A program made the translations under genes and the position numbers. This document shows, one piece after another, positions 1 to 8,113 of a stretch of DNA of 34,141 nt. Source of the stretch: Candidatus Bipolaricaulota bacterium (GTDB taxonomy: Bacteria; Bipolaricaulota; Bipolaricaulia; Bipolaricaulales; Bipolaricaulaceae); the NCBI GenBank assembly GCA_025060555.1, contig JANXBC010000002.1, positions 1-34,141 on the forward strand, in the 5' to 3' direction. A model generated the notes under the pieces. It was given only the letters and a program-made list of their open reading frames with translations. It searched no databases and had not been told where the DNA came from. Numbering within the stretch: the first letter of the stretch is position 1; every line of letters begins with the position of its first letter.

Positions 1-567
1 ACGGGGGTGGAGGAAAAGCCTGGGCTCGCCCACCTTTTAGCTCTGGGCGTGTTTCAGGAGTCTTGGCCTGACGAAGAAGCCCTTTGGCCGGGAGTAAAAG
101 CGGCTTTGGAGCAGGCGATAAACGCGGCCCAAGCGGAACGGGCCAGAGAAGGTGAGGCCCTGCGCCAAGCCCTCGAGCGGGAAAAACAAAGGCTTTTAGA
201 TCTCCTTTCTCAAGCAGAAACTCTGGCTACCGAGGATCAGAAACTAGCGGTGGAGAGATTAAAAGAGCGCATAGTGGAACCAGCAAGCCTTGATCCTGCC
301 AGGGTTAATGCGGAGATTTCCCTCCTCCTTGCGCGAAGCGATATGCGGGAGGAGTTGGATCGGCTGCATGCCCATGCTCGCCGGCTTGCTGCCCTCCTCG
401 CCCAAGATGGGTCGATTGGGAAGGAATTGGAATTCCTGGCCCAGGAGATCGGGCGGGAAGCGGGGACCCTTTCCGCTAAGGCCTACGGGGCAAGGCTTGC
501 GCAAGTTGCGTTGGATATGCGTTTGGTTGCGGAACGTATTCGCGAGCAGGCGCGCAACGTAGAATGA
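1..567 (+). CDS. yicC: YicC/YloC family protein, C-terminal part (cut by window edge)
   Basis: YicC/YloC proteins are stress-associated endoribonucleases. The frame is open to the first base of the window, so the N-terminal domain lies outside; the GTG at base 7 in the ORF track is internal. About 189 codons are visible. The C-terminal DUF1732-type domain is clear: DMREELDRL, then GKELEFLAQEIGREA, then a terminal IREQARNVE that matches the family's usual ending. The middle is charged and helical (AERAREGEALRQALEREK), probably coiled coil. The gene overlaps gmk by 4 bp (ATGA), the usual yicC-gmk order. The assignment is firm; enzymatic activity is inferred from the family. Confidence 0.9.
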   Translation, partial: TGVEEKPGLAHLLALGVFQESWPDEEALWPGVKAALEQAINAAQAERAREGEALRQALEREKQRLLDLLSQAETLATEDQKLAVERLKERIVEPASLDPARVNAEISLLLARSDMREELDRLHAHARRLAALLAQDGSIGKELEFLAQEIGREAGTLSAKAYGARLAQVALDMRLVAERIREQARNVE

Positions 568-1184
568 AAGACCTTCTTCCCAAAGGCGTTAGGGTTCAGG
601 GAGAGCGGGGAATCGCTTTTGTCATCGCTGGCCCTTCCGGAGCCGGGAAATCCTCGGTTATCTCTGCCCTTCTTTCCCGCGATCCGCGGTTGGTTTTTTC
701 CGTGTCTGCTACGACGCGGCCCCGCCGCCCAGACGAACTACACGGCCGCGATTATTACTTCCTAAGCGAAGAAGAGTTTGACCGCCTCATCGCCCAGGGT
801 GAGCTTTTGGAGTGGACCACTTATCAGGGCTATCGGTATGGCACACCCAAGGCCGAGGTTGTGGACAGGCTTAAGGATGGTTTGGATGTGGTGCTGAACG
901 TGGAGGTGCACGGTGCAAGGGCTATCCGCGCCGCGGGCTTGGGCTTTCCGGTGGTGCTCATCTTCTTGGTACCCCCAAGCTGGGAGGAGCTGGTGCGGCG
1001 GGTACGGAGCCGGGGAACAGAAAGCGAGGAGGCCCTGGCTGAACGCCTGCGCATCGCCCGGGCCGAGATCCAGTGCATCCCGGAGTTCGATTACCTTGTG
1101 GTCAACGACGCCCTTCCTGAGGCGGTAGCGCGGGTGGAGGCCATCATCCAGGCGGAACGGATGAGGATCATCCGATGCGCATAG
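564..1184 (+). CDS. gmk: Guanylate kinase
   Basis: Phosphorylates GMP to GDP with ATP in purine nucleotide metabolism. The 206-aa length is normal. A P-loop, GPSGAGKSS, lies near residues 23-31. It is followed by SVSATTRPRRPDELHGRDYYF, the GMP-binding region, and by LLEWTTYQGYRYGTP, typical of the family. The ATG overlaps the yicC stop codon, which implies translational coupling. The 3' end overlaps acpS by 10 bp. About 15 residues precede the usual start of the kinase fold, but the coupling supports this ATG. Confidence 0.96.
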   Translation: MKDLLPKGVRVQGERGIAFVIAGPSGAGKSSVISALLSRDPRLVFSVSATTRPRRPDELHGRDYYFLSEEEFDRLIAQGELLEWTTYQGYRYGTPKAEVVDRLKDGLDVVLNVEVHGARAIRAAGLGFPVVLIFLVPPSWEELVRRVRSRGTESEEALAERLRIARAEIQCIPEFDYLVVNDALPEAVARVEAIIQAERMRIIRCA

Positions 1185-1531
1185 GAATTGATATTGTGGA
1201 GGTGCCCCGCTTTCAGGCCTTTCTGAGCCGCCGCGGTGAGCGGGCCCTCTTGCGGCTCTTTACTCCCGAAGAACTCGCCTATGCCCAGCGGGGCGAGGGA
1301 GAGTTGTTCGTGCAGCGTCTGGCCGCAAGGTTCGCCGCAAAGGAGGCCTTTTGCAAAGCATTAGGCCGCGGCGTGCCGTTTCGAGAGATCCAAATCCTTG
1401 CCGGAGAAAACGGGCCACGCCTCCTTTGGCGTGGGCAGGAATTTCCTGTTTCGCTATCACACACCGCGGCTTTCGCTGCAGCGGTGGTCCTCATCCCATC
1501 CCAAGCTCGCGCAACCTCTCCCGCAGGGTGA
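1175..1531 (+). CDS. acpS: Holo-[acyl-carrier-protein] synthase
   Basis: Transfers 4'-phosphopantetheine from CoA to apo-ACP for fatty acid synthesis. The protein is 118 aa, as expected. It opens with MRIGIDIVEVPRF, which holds the Mg-binding Asp region. The second signature is ARFAAKEAFCKALG. The C-terminal core is VSLSHTAAFAAAVVL. It starts inside the last codons of gmk, so yicC-gmk-acpS reads as one operon. The last 41 bp run antisense into the 3' end of rpsA, so the final residues (IPSQARATSPAG) are shaped by the opposite gene and look like a low-constraint tail. Confidence 0.94.
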   Translation: MRIGIDIVEVPRFQAFLSRRGERALLRLFTPEELAYAQRGEGELFVQRLAARFAAKEAFCKALGRGVPFREIQILAGENGPRLLWRGQEFPVSLSHTAAFAAAVVLIPSQARATSPAG

Positions 1532-3158
1532 TGGTCTCCCGCACCGGCTGCGCGGACAGGTATTTTTCAGTCTCGGCCTGAGCCATGTCTTCCTGAAGCT
1601 TCTTTACCGAAAGCCGTACTTGCCGCTTGGCCTCGTTGATGCCGATGATCTTAGCCGTGACCTCCTGCCCAAGCCGCAAGACCTCGGAGGGATGACCTAT
1701 GCGCTCGTTGGAGATCTCGGAGACGTGGATTAGGCCCTCCACCGCGGGGGTGATGCGCACGAAGGCCCCGAACTCTTTGATTTGGGTGACCGGGCCGGAG
1801 ACCACCGAACCAACGGAATACTGCTCGAGGAACTCCTCCCATGGGTCTTGCTGCAGGGCTTTGAGGGAGAGGCTAATTCGGCGATTTTGCGGGTCCACTT
1901 TCAGGACCATGGCCCGCACCTTTTGGCCAGGCTGAATCACCTCCTTGGGATGAGAGATGCGCTCCCAAGAGAGCTCCGACACATGCACAAGTCCTTCGAT
2001 CCCGGGCTCAAGCTCAACAAAAGCCCCGAAGTCTGTGATGTTTGTGACCTTCCCCTCTACCAACGCTCCCTTGGGATAGCGATGCTCCACATCTTCCCAA
2101 GGATCGGGGAGGGCTTTGCGCAAGGAGAGGCTGATGCGGCGCTCAGCCTCATTCACCGCAAGCACCACAACCTCGACCTCCTGGCCCGGCTGAACCACTT
2201 CCTTGGGATGCTTCACCGGCGTCCAGGAAAGCTCGGAGATGTGCACAAGGCCTTCCACATCCTCTTCCAGCTCCACAAAAGCCCCGAAGTCCGTGAGGGA
2301 AACAACCCGGCCTTTGACCTTCGCCCCCACAGGATAGCGTTGGGCGATGCCCTCCCACGGGTTTGGGCGCAGACGTTTTATCGATAGAGAAATGCGTTCC
2401 TCCTCGCGGTTAGCTTCGAGGACCATCACCTTGATTTTTTGTCCGGGCCGGAATTTGCCCGGCGGCGGAGCAGGGATATCCTTCCAGCAAATCTCGGTAC
2501 GGTGCACAAGGCCATCGTGGCCACCAACATCCACGAAAACCCCAAAATCTACAACGCTTTTTATCGTGCCCTCGATGACTTTCCCGGGGGTGAGGGAAGC
2601 AAAGAGCGCGTCCTTGGCGCGCTCCTCTTGATCTTTTTGCCATTCTTTGCGGGACACCACGATGTTTCGTGTGCGCCGGGAAAACTCAATGATCTTTAGG
2701 TCCAAAGCTTTGCCCCGCAGCCGCTCGAACTTCGTGGAGATGCCCTTCCCCAGGTGCGAGGCTGGTAAGAAGGCCCGAATACCCCCAAGATCCACCTGAA
2801 AGCCTGCTCCAGAGACCTCGGCCACCACCGTGCCACGCACCGGGGCACTGGAACGATAGGCATGTTCAAGTTCGGCAAACTTCTTGGCAAAAAACGCTTG
2901 TCGCTCGGAAATGTAGACTGTGCCGTTTTCTTCATCGATGTAGGTGATGAGGACCTCCAGGACTTGCCCCGGTTCGACCTTTTCGTGGCCAGGGGCAAGC
3001 TCCTCTTTGGGGAGCACGGCCTCGGACTTGTAACCGATGTCCACTAAAATCTCGCTTTCCCCGACCTGAACCACCCGACCTTGTACCGTATCCCCTCGGC
3101 TGAAAAGCCGGATATCGTTCTCACCGAGGGCTTCCTCCATTTTTATCCACTCCGCCAT
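1491..3158 (-). CDS. rpsA: 30S ribosomal protein S1, six S1 domains
   Basis: Binds mRNA on the 30S subunit and assists initiation. From the chosen start the protein has 555 aa with six S1/OB repeats, at roughly 22-88, 105-170, 190-262, 277-350, 362-435 and 449-522. Repeats 3 to 6 carry the DFGAFV (or DFGVFV, EFGAFV) and GLVH/GLIH signatures; the first two are more divergent, as in Proteobacterial S1. The ORF track starts 22 codons upstream. I use the ATG at 3158 because GAGGTGA sits just before it and MAEWIKMEEALG is a sensible N-terminus. A promoter lies upstream in the gap to plsC. The 3' end overlaps acpS on the other strand by 41 bp. Confidence 0.96.
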   Translation of the reverse strand: MAEWIKMEEALGENDIRLFSRGDTVQGRVVQVGESEILVDIGYKSEAVLPKEELAPGHEKVEPGQVLEVLITYIDEENGTVYISERQAFFAKKFAELEHAYRSSAPVRGTVVAEVSGAGFQVDLGGIRAFLPASHLGKGISTKFERLRGKALDLKIIEFSRRTRNIVVSRKEWQKDQEERAKDALFASLTPGKVIEGTIKSVVDFGVFVDVGGHDGLVHRTEICWKDIPAPPPGKFRPGQKIKVMVLEANREEERISLSIKRLRPNPWEGIAQRYPVGAKVKGRVVSLTDFGAFVELEEDVEGLVHISELSWTPVKHPKEVVQPGQEVEVVVLAVNEAERRISLSLRKALPDPWEDVEHRYPKGALVEGKVTNITDFGAFVELEPGIEGLVHVSELSWERISHPKEVIQPGQKVRAMVLKVDPQNRRISLSLKALQQDPWEEFLEQYSVGSVVSGPVTQIKEFGAFVRITPAVEGLIHVSEISNERIGHPSEVLRLGQEVTAKIIGINEAKRQVRLSVKKLQEDMAQAETEKYLSAQPVRETITLRERLRELGMG

Positions 3159-3252
3159 TCCAATCACCTCGATAGGTTTCCCCTTGCGGGCCCACGTACA
3201 AAGACCCAGGTTAGCGTGGGGCAATCTTATACGTGGGAAACTCTCCGCTCAA
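3159..3252 (-). promoter_or_regulatory. Promoter and about 58-nt leader of rpsA
   Basis: Reading on the minus strand, TTGAGC (3252-3247) is followed after exactly 17 bp by TAAGAT (3229-3224), a plausible sigma-70-type pair placed right after the plsC stop codon. Transcription would start near 3217 and give a leader of about 58 nt ending in the GAGGTGA ribosome site. This gene therefore has an ordinary leader, unlike most unit-starting genes in the window. The leader may serve S1 autoregulation, which is inference only. Confidence 0.5.
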
Positions 3253-3253
3253 A

Positions 3254-3874
3254 TCAGAGGCTGAGGAGACGCTCCATTAGGCGTTGGGAAAGAACACGAT
3301 AGCGTTCGGGCTTGGGCAAATCCTGGGGAAGACCTTGGGCCAGGTCTTCCACGGTGAACGGTTGGCCAATGCGGACCTCCACCTTGGGGAATCGCCAGCG
3401 TGGCCGCGGTGGGTAATTTCCATGGGGCACGATCCGCACGGGGATGAACGGGAGGTTCAACAGTTCCGCGAAGCGAATGGCACCGGGCTTTGGTTTGGCG
3501 CCGGGGCGGGTGGTGCCCTCGGGGAAAATCCCGATCCACCGCGCGCGTTTTGCCGCCCGCATTGTCTTCCGGAAATCGCGGGGGCCGAACTCCTCGCGAT
3601 TGATCACCACGGCAAAACCCCACACGAACGGGGCGAACGCCGGGTTTCGCAGCAGTCCATGTCGCGCAAGAAACACAATGCGCCGAAACGGCCCAAAGGC
3701 TACACAGAGGATGGGAATGTCCCAATACGAGCGGTGTGGCGCCACTACAAGGCCCCGGGAAGCTGGTCTTCCCTTAACAGAAAGCCGGAAAGCCCCCCAG
3801 ATTAGGGGGGTGGCGAGCCCCACAAGGAGGGCATAGAAAAGATCACGGATTCGCTCAAGAAGCCAGACGAGCAC
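3254..3874 (-). CDS. plsC: 1-acyl-sn-glycerol-3-phosphate acyltransferase (PlsC family)
   Basis: Acylates lysophosphatidic acid to phosphatidic acid at the inner face of the membrane. The protein is 206 aa. Motif I of the family (HX4D) is HRSYWD near residue 47. Motif III is FPEGTTR near residue 119. An N-terminal hydrophobic segment (FYALLVGLATPLIWGAF) would anchor it. The start overlaps the cmk end by 20 bp, and cmk-plsC-rpsA is a common bacterial order. Fatty-acid specificity cannot be read from sequence. Confidence 0.92.
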   Translation of the reverse strand: MLVWLLERIRDLFYALLVGLATPLIWGAFRLSVKGRPASRGLVVAPHRSYWDIPILCVAFGPFRRIVFLARHGLLRNPAFAPFVWGFAVVINREEFGPRDFRKTMRAAKRARWIGIFPEGTTRPGAKPKPGAIRFAELLNLPFIPVRIVPHGNYPPRPRWRFPKVEVRIGQPFTVEDLAQGLPQDLPKPERYRVLSQRLMERLLSL

Positions 3875-4472
3875 GTCGCTCCTCCACGAGCTTCAGCACG
3901 AGTTTCAGTACCTCATCGGGGTCTTTTCCCGTGGTATCCAGCACCACTGCGTCGGGAGCAGGCCGGAGGGGAGCACAGGACCGGGTGGAGTCCCGTTCAT
4001 CCCTCCGCCGGATGGCTTCCAAAACTTCCGCGAATGTGCCCCCCTGCTCCCGCTGCCTTCGCCGGGCGCGCTCCTCCAAGGTGGCCCAAAGAAATATTTT
4101 TAGCTCAGCATCGGGCAGAACCACGGTGCCGATGTCCCTGCCCTCCATCACCACGTCTCGCCCCGCCGCGATCCGCCGCTGCAGCTCCACCAGGCGTGCC
4201 CGGACCCGGGCGTCCGCCGCAAGTCGAGAGCTAAGCTCGTCCAGCTCAGGGTTAGACAGCAAATTTGTCACGTCCTCCCCGTTGAGAAACACCCGTCCAT
4301 CCTCACCTACGGTGATGTCCATGTCTTCCAGGGCCAGGCCGCGGTGATGGGCCAAAGCAGCAGCACGGTACATCGCCCCCGTGGGGACGAAGAGAAAACC
4401 CAGGGCATGAGCCAGGCGTTTCCCAAGCGTAGTTTTTCCGGCCGCCGCTGGACCGTCAATAGCGATCTTCAT
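3855..4472 (-). CDS. cmk: Cytidylate kinase
   Basis: Phosphorylates CMP and dCMP with ATP. The protein is 205 aa from the start used here. The P-loop IDGPAAAGKTTLGK is at residues 4-17. A second signature, MEGRDIGTVVLPDAELK, is the CMP-binding and lid region. The ORF track extends 28 codons further, but the ATG at 4472 overlaps the ispE stop as ATGA and gives the standard MKIAIDGPA start. Downstream it overlaps plsC by 20 bp. It belongs to the hutI-ispE-cmk-plsC unit. Confidence 0.96.
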   Translation of the reverse strand: MKIAIDGPAAAGKTTLGKRLAHALGFLFVPTGAMYRAAALAHHRGLALEDMDITVGEDGRVFLNGEDVTNLLSNPELDELSSRLAADARVRARLVELQRRIAAGRDVVMEGRDIGTVVLPDAELKIFLWATLEERARRRQREQGGTFAEVLEAIRRRDERDSTRSCAPLRPAPDAVVLDTTGKDPDEVLKLVLKLVEERRARLAS

Positions 4473-5344
4473 CCTATGATCTTGTACCCGCGGTCCACCG
4501 GCCGCGCAACATGCAAGGCCGCCTCTACCCGCCCCGAAAGCTCGGCCCGTGCCCACTCCGCTTCTTCTACGGAAGGAAACGCAAGAAAGAGGGACGAGCC
4601 TGATCCGCTCATTCCTACGCCTAAACTCGGGATGCCCTCAAGCACAGAGCGAATCCTTTCTAGTTCCGGTCTGAGATGAGCAGAAGCGGGCCAAAGATCA
4701 TTCACGAAGGGCGGGATCTTCGGAACCCCTTGTGGGGGGGAAGGAGGGATACCCAGCCTATCGAGAGTTTGGTACACCGCGGCGGTGGGGCAAGAAAACG
4801 CAGGGATGACCAAAAGAAACGCGGCCGGCAGCGCAAGGTCCACGGGAGTGACGCGGTCTCCGATCCCCTCCACCCAAGCTGGGCTTCTCCCAAGAAAAAA
4901 GGGGACGTCTGCGCCGAGTTTTGCCCCAATCTTTGCGAGTTCGTCCGGGGTTTTCCCGAGGTTATAGAGGGTGTTCAGCCCGGCCAAAACCGCCGCGGCA
5001 TCAGCACTTCCGCCACCAAGGCCTGCACCCGCAGGTATCCTCTTTTTAAGCACAATGCGCACCCCAAAATCTGTTTGGGAAAGGAGCGTTTGAGCCGCGC
5101 GATACGCGAGGTTTTTCTCCGGTGGCCCAAGTTCAACGGAACTCCATAGTTCAATCCCCCGTGGAAGCGGCTCAAGCTGGATTTCGTCAGCTAGATCTAC
5201 TGCGCAAAAGAGGCTCTGAAGGAGGTGATAACCATCCTCCCTCTTCCCCACTATGCGCAAAACGAGGTTCAGCTTTGCGTATGCCAGGACTTTGAGCTGT
5301 TCCCTGGCTTTTTCTTCGGGAGCGCTTCCATAAGCGTGCTTCAT
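4469..5344 (-). CDS. ispE: 4-diphosphocytidyl-2-C-methyl-D-erythritol kinase
   Basis: GHMP-family kinase of the MEP isoprenoid pathway that phosphorylates CDP-methylerythritol. The protein is 291 aa. The N-terminal signature is AYAKLNLVLRIVGKREDGYH, the glycine-rich ATP loop is PAGAGLGGGSADAA, and the C-terminal GHMP motif is GVGMSGSGSSLF. About 16 residues precede the conserved core; the only in-frame ATG is at 5344, and no strong ribosome site is visible there. It lies 21 bp downstream of hutI. Its presence means the organism makes isoprenoids by the MEP route. Confidence 0.95.
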   Translation of the reverse strand: MKHAYGSAPEEKAREQLKVLAYAKLNLVLRIVGKREDGYHLLQSLFCAVDLADEIQLEPLPRGIELWSSVELGPPEKNLAYRAAQTLLSQTDFGVRIVLKKRIPAGAGLGGGSADAAAVLAGLNTLYNLGKTPDELAKIGAKLGADVPFFLGRSPAWVEGIGDRVTPVDLALPAAFLLVIPAFSCPTAAVYQTLDRLGIPPSPPQGVPKIPPFVNDLWPASAHLRPELERIRSVLEGIPSLGVGMSGSGSSLFLAFPSVEEAEWARAELSGRVEAALHVARPVDRGYKIIG

Positions 5345-5365
5345 TGGCGAATTATCGCATTTCCA

Positions 5366-6583
5366 TCATTTGTCGGGAGGGAAAATGACAAGGCTTCCGT
5401 CCTTGATCACAGCCCATACCAGATTCTGTCCCATCCAATACGGGATCTCCTCGAACGCTCGAACATCCCAGACCACCAAATCCGCGCGTTTCCCAGCCTC
5501 CACCGAGCCGATCTCCTGGGCGAGGTTGAGGGAAGCCGCGGCGTTCAACGTCACTGCCGTCAAAACCTCCTCCGCTGTCATCCCGAGTTTGAGGACAGCA
5601 AGGCTCATGATGAAGGGTAAGGAGGCAAGAGGGCAAGAGCCGGGGTTGAAGTCCGTGCCCAACGCTACGGGAACCCCGGCCTCGATGAGCCTCCGCGCGG
5701 GCGGATAGGGCTCGTCAAGGAGGAACGCTGTCCCCGGGAGGAGCACGGCCACGGTGCCCCCGCGGGCCAGGGCCTGGATCCCCTCTTCTGAAACGTGCAG
5801 GAGATGTTCGGCCGAGGTGGCCCGAAGGTCCGCCGCGAGCTCCGCCGCACCCACATATGCCAGCTCATCGGCGTGGACCTTGAGGCCCAGGCCCAAGCGG
5901 CGCGCGGCCTCCAGGATCCGGCGGGCCTCCTCCACGGTGTAGAAGCCGCGGTCGCAAAAAACATCGCAGAACCGGGCCAGGCCATCTTTGGCCACGACGG
6001 GCAGCATCTCTTCCACAAGGAGGCGCACGTACTCGTCCCGGCCGACCTCCGGGGGGAAGGCGTGGGCGCCCATGAAGGTGGGCACAAGTGCCATGGGCAG
6101 GGTCTCCGAAAGTCGGCGGATGGCGCGCAAAATCTTGAGCTCGTCCGCAAGGGAGAGGCCGTAGCCAGACTTCACCTCGACCGTGGTGACGCCCTGAGCG
6201 AGCATGCGGAGGAGGCGGGGCTTGGCTAGTTGAACGAGCTCCTCCTCGGAGGCCGCGCGGGTGGCGCGAACGGTGGTGAAAATCCCCCCACCCGTGTATT
6301 TCTCCCCCCTGGCCCGGGCGAGGAACTCCTGAACGCGGTTCCCAGCGAAAACGGCATGGGTGTGGGGGTCCACAAGCCCTGGGGTCACACACCTTCCCGC
6401 GCAGTCTAAAACGGGGCCAGAAAAAGACGGGCACCTCCCTTGGCCTATCGCCGCAATGCGCCCACCGCGAATCGCCACATAAGCGTTTCGCAAGACAACC
6501 AATTCTCTCTGGGCTCTACCGGCTTGCGCTGCTGAGCCCTTAGGCGTAACTAGCTCGCCGATCCCCAAAATAAGAAGGTCCAC
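5366..6583 (-). CDS. hutI: Imidazolonepropionase
   Basis: Hydrolyses 4-imidazolone-5-propionate to N-formimino-L-glutamate in histidine degradation. It is a metal-dependent amidohydrolase of about 405 aa. The metal-binding HxH is in VDPHTHAVFAGNR. The substrate region has YTGGGIFTTVRATRAAS. Later metal residues are in KVHADEL and in ALGTDFNPGSCP. The ORF track starts at a TTG at 6589. I use the GTG at 6583 because a TAAAAT box ends at 6590, leaving 6 nt to this GTG and none to the TTG. hutI and hutH diverge from a 36-bp gap; hutU is absent from the window. Confidence 0.94.
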   Translation of the reverse strand: MDLLILGIGELVTPKGSAAQAGRAQRELVVLRNAYVAIRGGRIAAIGQGRCPSFSGPVLDCAGRCVTPGLVDPHTHAVFAGNRVQEFLARARGEKYTGGGIFTTVRATRAASEEELVQLAKPRLLRMLAQGVTTVEVKSGYGLSLADELKILRAIRRLSETLPMALVPTFMGAHAFPPEVGRDEYVRLLVEEMLPVVAKDGLARFCDVFCDRGFYTVEEARRILEAARRLGLGLKVHADELAYVGAAELAADLRATSAEHLLHVSEEGIQALARGGTVAVLLPGTAFLLDEPYPPARRLIEAGVPVALGTDFNPGSCPLASLPFIMSLAVLKLGMTAEEVLTAVTLNAAASLNLAQEIGSVEAGKRADLVVWDVRAFEEIPYWMGQNLVWAVIKDGSLVIFPPDK

Positions 6584-6619
6584 AACCAAATTTTATCGCT
6601 CTCGGTTATACTGTTTGGT
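6584..6619. promoter_or_regulatory. Divergent hutI/hutH promoter region with two -10 boxes
   Basis: The whole gap is 36 bp. On the plus strand TATACT (6607-6612) is 7 nt before the hutH GTG. On the minus strand TAAAAT (6595-6590) is 6 nt before the hutI GTG at 6583. Both mRNAs would begin at or next to their start codons. There is no room for separate leaders, and the two polymerase footprints would overlap each other's coding sequence, so the genes may compete for or share a regulator. Confidence 0.55.
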
Positions 6620-8113
6620 GTGATCGAGCTTGATGGTCATCTGACGTTGGATGCTGCGGAGAGCGTCGTTTTTGAGAACAGTCCCGTGAAGATTTCCTTG
6701 CAAGCCCAAGAAAAGATGATCGCTTCCCACCGCGCTCTTCTTGCTGTGCTCAAGGATGGGAAAGCAGTGTACGGGGTGAACACAGGGTTCGGGGCCCTGT
6801 CCCGCGTGCGCGTGCCCAAGGAGGAGCTTTCCCAGCTGCAATTGAACCTCGTGCGTTCCCATGCCGTGGGGGTCGGGGAGCCCCTTCCGGACCGTGTTGT
6901 GCGTGCCGTCCTCCTCTTTCGAATCAACTCTTTTCTCCAAGGGGCGTCGGGCGTGCGGCCGGAGCTTGTGGAGTTGCTGGCGGAAATGCTTAATCGCGGG
7001 GTTTATCCGGTGATCCCCGCCCAAGGCTCGGTGGGCGCCTCTGGGGATCTCGCGCCATTGGCGCACCTGGCCTTGGTCCTGATCGGGGAGGGGCGGGCGC
7101 GCTTCCGTGGGGCGGAGCTTTCGGGTGGGGAGGCGTTGCGCCGGGCCGGGCTTTCCCCCCTTTCCGAGCTTCATCCCAAAGAGGGGCTGGCCCTCCTTAA
7201 CGGCACCTCCGTGATGTTGGCCCAGCTTTTCTGCGCCTGGGTTTTGGGGCAGCGCGCCCTCACCGCAGCCCTGGGAGTGGCTGCCCTCTCTTTTCAGGCC
7301 CTTCGTGGGTGCACCCAACCTCTCGATCCCCGCGTCCACGCATTCCGGCCACATCCAGGACAGGTGAAGATAGCCGAAGCCCTGCGCAATTTTCTTTCGG
7401 GAAGCGCACTCACCGACACCTTCGCGGATGATGTCCAAGACCCTTATTCTCTCCGATGTTTGCCGCAAATCCTTGGTCCGGTATGGGAGACTCTGACCCG
7501 CCTCCGGGAAACTTTAGAAGTCGAGATGAACGCGGCCACGGATAACCCCCTCGTGTTGCCCGAGGGGGAGGTCCTGTGTGGTGGAAATTTCCACGGTCAG
7601 ATTTTAGCCATGGCTGCAGAGGAACTGGGTATAGCCTTGGCGCTCCTTGGCAATTCCTGTGAGCGCCGCCTCAATCTCCTCCTCAATGCCCAAGACCGCG
7701 GCCTCCCCCCGTTTTTGGCGCGCACGCCAGGAAAAAGCTCCGGCCTCATGGTCCTGCAATACACTGCCGCCGCCCTTTGCGCAGAAAACAAGGTCCTTGC
7801 GCACCCCGCTGCTGTGGACACCATCCCTACCTCGGGGGGAAAGGAAGATCACAACTCCATGGGAGGGACATCCACTTGGAAAGCCCTGCGGATCGCGAAA
7901 AACGTTGTAAATCAGGTGGCTTCGGAGGCGGTGGCGGCGCGTTGGGCTGTAGCCCTGCAGGGGGAGGACAAGCTCTCCCCGGCCACACGGAGCTTCTACG
8001 AAAGGCTTAAGGCGCTTGTGCCGCCCCCGGGTGAAGACCAAGACATGAGCGAGCATATCGCTCGTGTCGCTGAAAACATCGGGGAAGGAGGGCTTACTAT
8101 CCATGGGATTTAA
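6620..8113 (+). CDS. hutH: Histidine ammonia-lyase
   Basis: Deaminates L-histidine to trans-urocanate. The protein is 497 aa. The MIO cofactor forms from Ala-Ser-Gly at residues 140-142 in GSVGASGDLAPLAH. The catalytic Tyr is Y51 in VYGVNTGFGALS. Other family blocks are LLNGTSVM, DNPLVLPEGEVLCGGNFHGQ and QEDHNSMG-like KEDHNSMGGTS. The start is a GTG with no ribosome site but a TATACT box 7 nt upstream, so it is probably leaderless. The 3' end overlaps era by 11 bp. A tyrosine or phenylalanine lyase is less likely given hutI next door. Confidence 0.96.
   Translation: MIELDGHLTLDAAESVVFENSPVKISLQAQEKMIASHRALLAVLKDGKAVYGVNTGFGALSRVRVPKEELSQLQLNLVRSHAVGVGEPLPDRVVRAVLLFRINSFLQGASGVRPELVELLAEMLNRGVYPVIPAQGSVGASGDLAPLAHLALVLIGEGRARFRGAELSGGEALRRAGLSPLSELHPKEGLALLNGTSVMLAQLFCAWVLGQRALTAALGVAALSFQALRGCTQPLDPRVHAFRPHPGQVKIAEALRNFLSGSALTDTFADDVQDPYSLRCLPQILGPVWETLTRLRETLEVEMNAATDNPLVLPEGEVLCGGNFHGQILAMAAEELGIALALLGNSCERRLNLLLNAQDRGLPPFLARTPGKSSGLMVLQYTAAALCAENKVLAHPAAVDTIPTSGGKEDHNSMGGTSTWKALRIAKNVVNQVASEAVAARWAVALQGEDKLSPATRSFYERLKALVPPPGEDQDMSEHIARVAENIGEGGLTIHGI

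Noticed and set aside
6593-7468. 291-codon minus-strand ORF opposite hutH
   Set aside because: It is antisense to a complete, well-conserved hutH and has no family features; it arises from the coding bias of the real gene.
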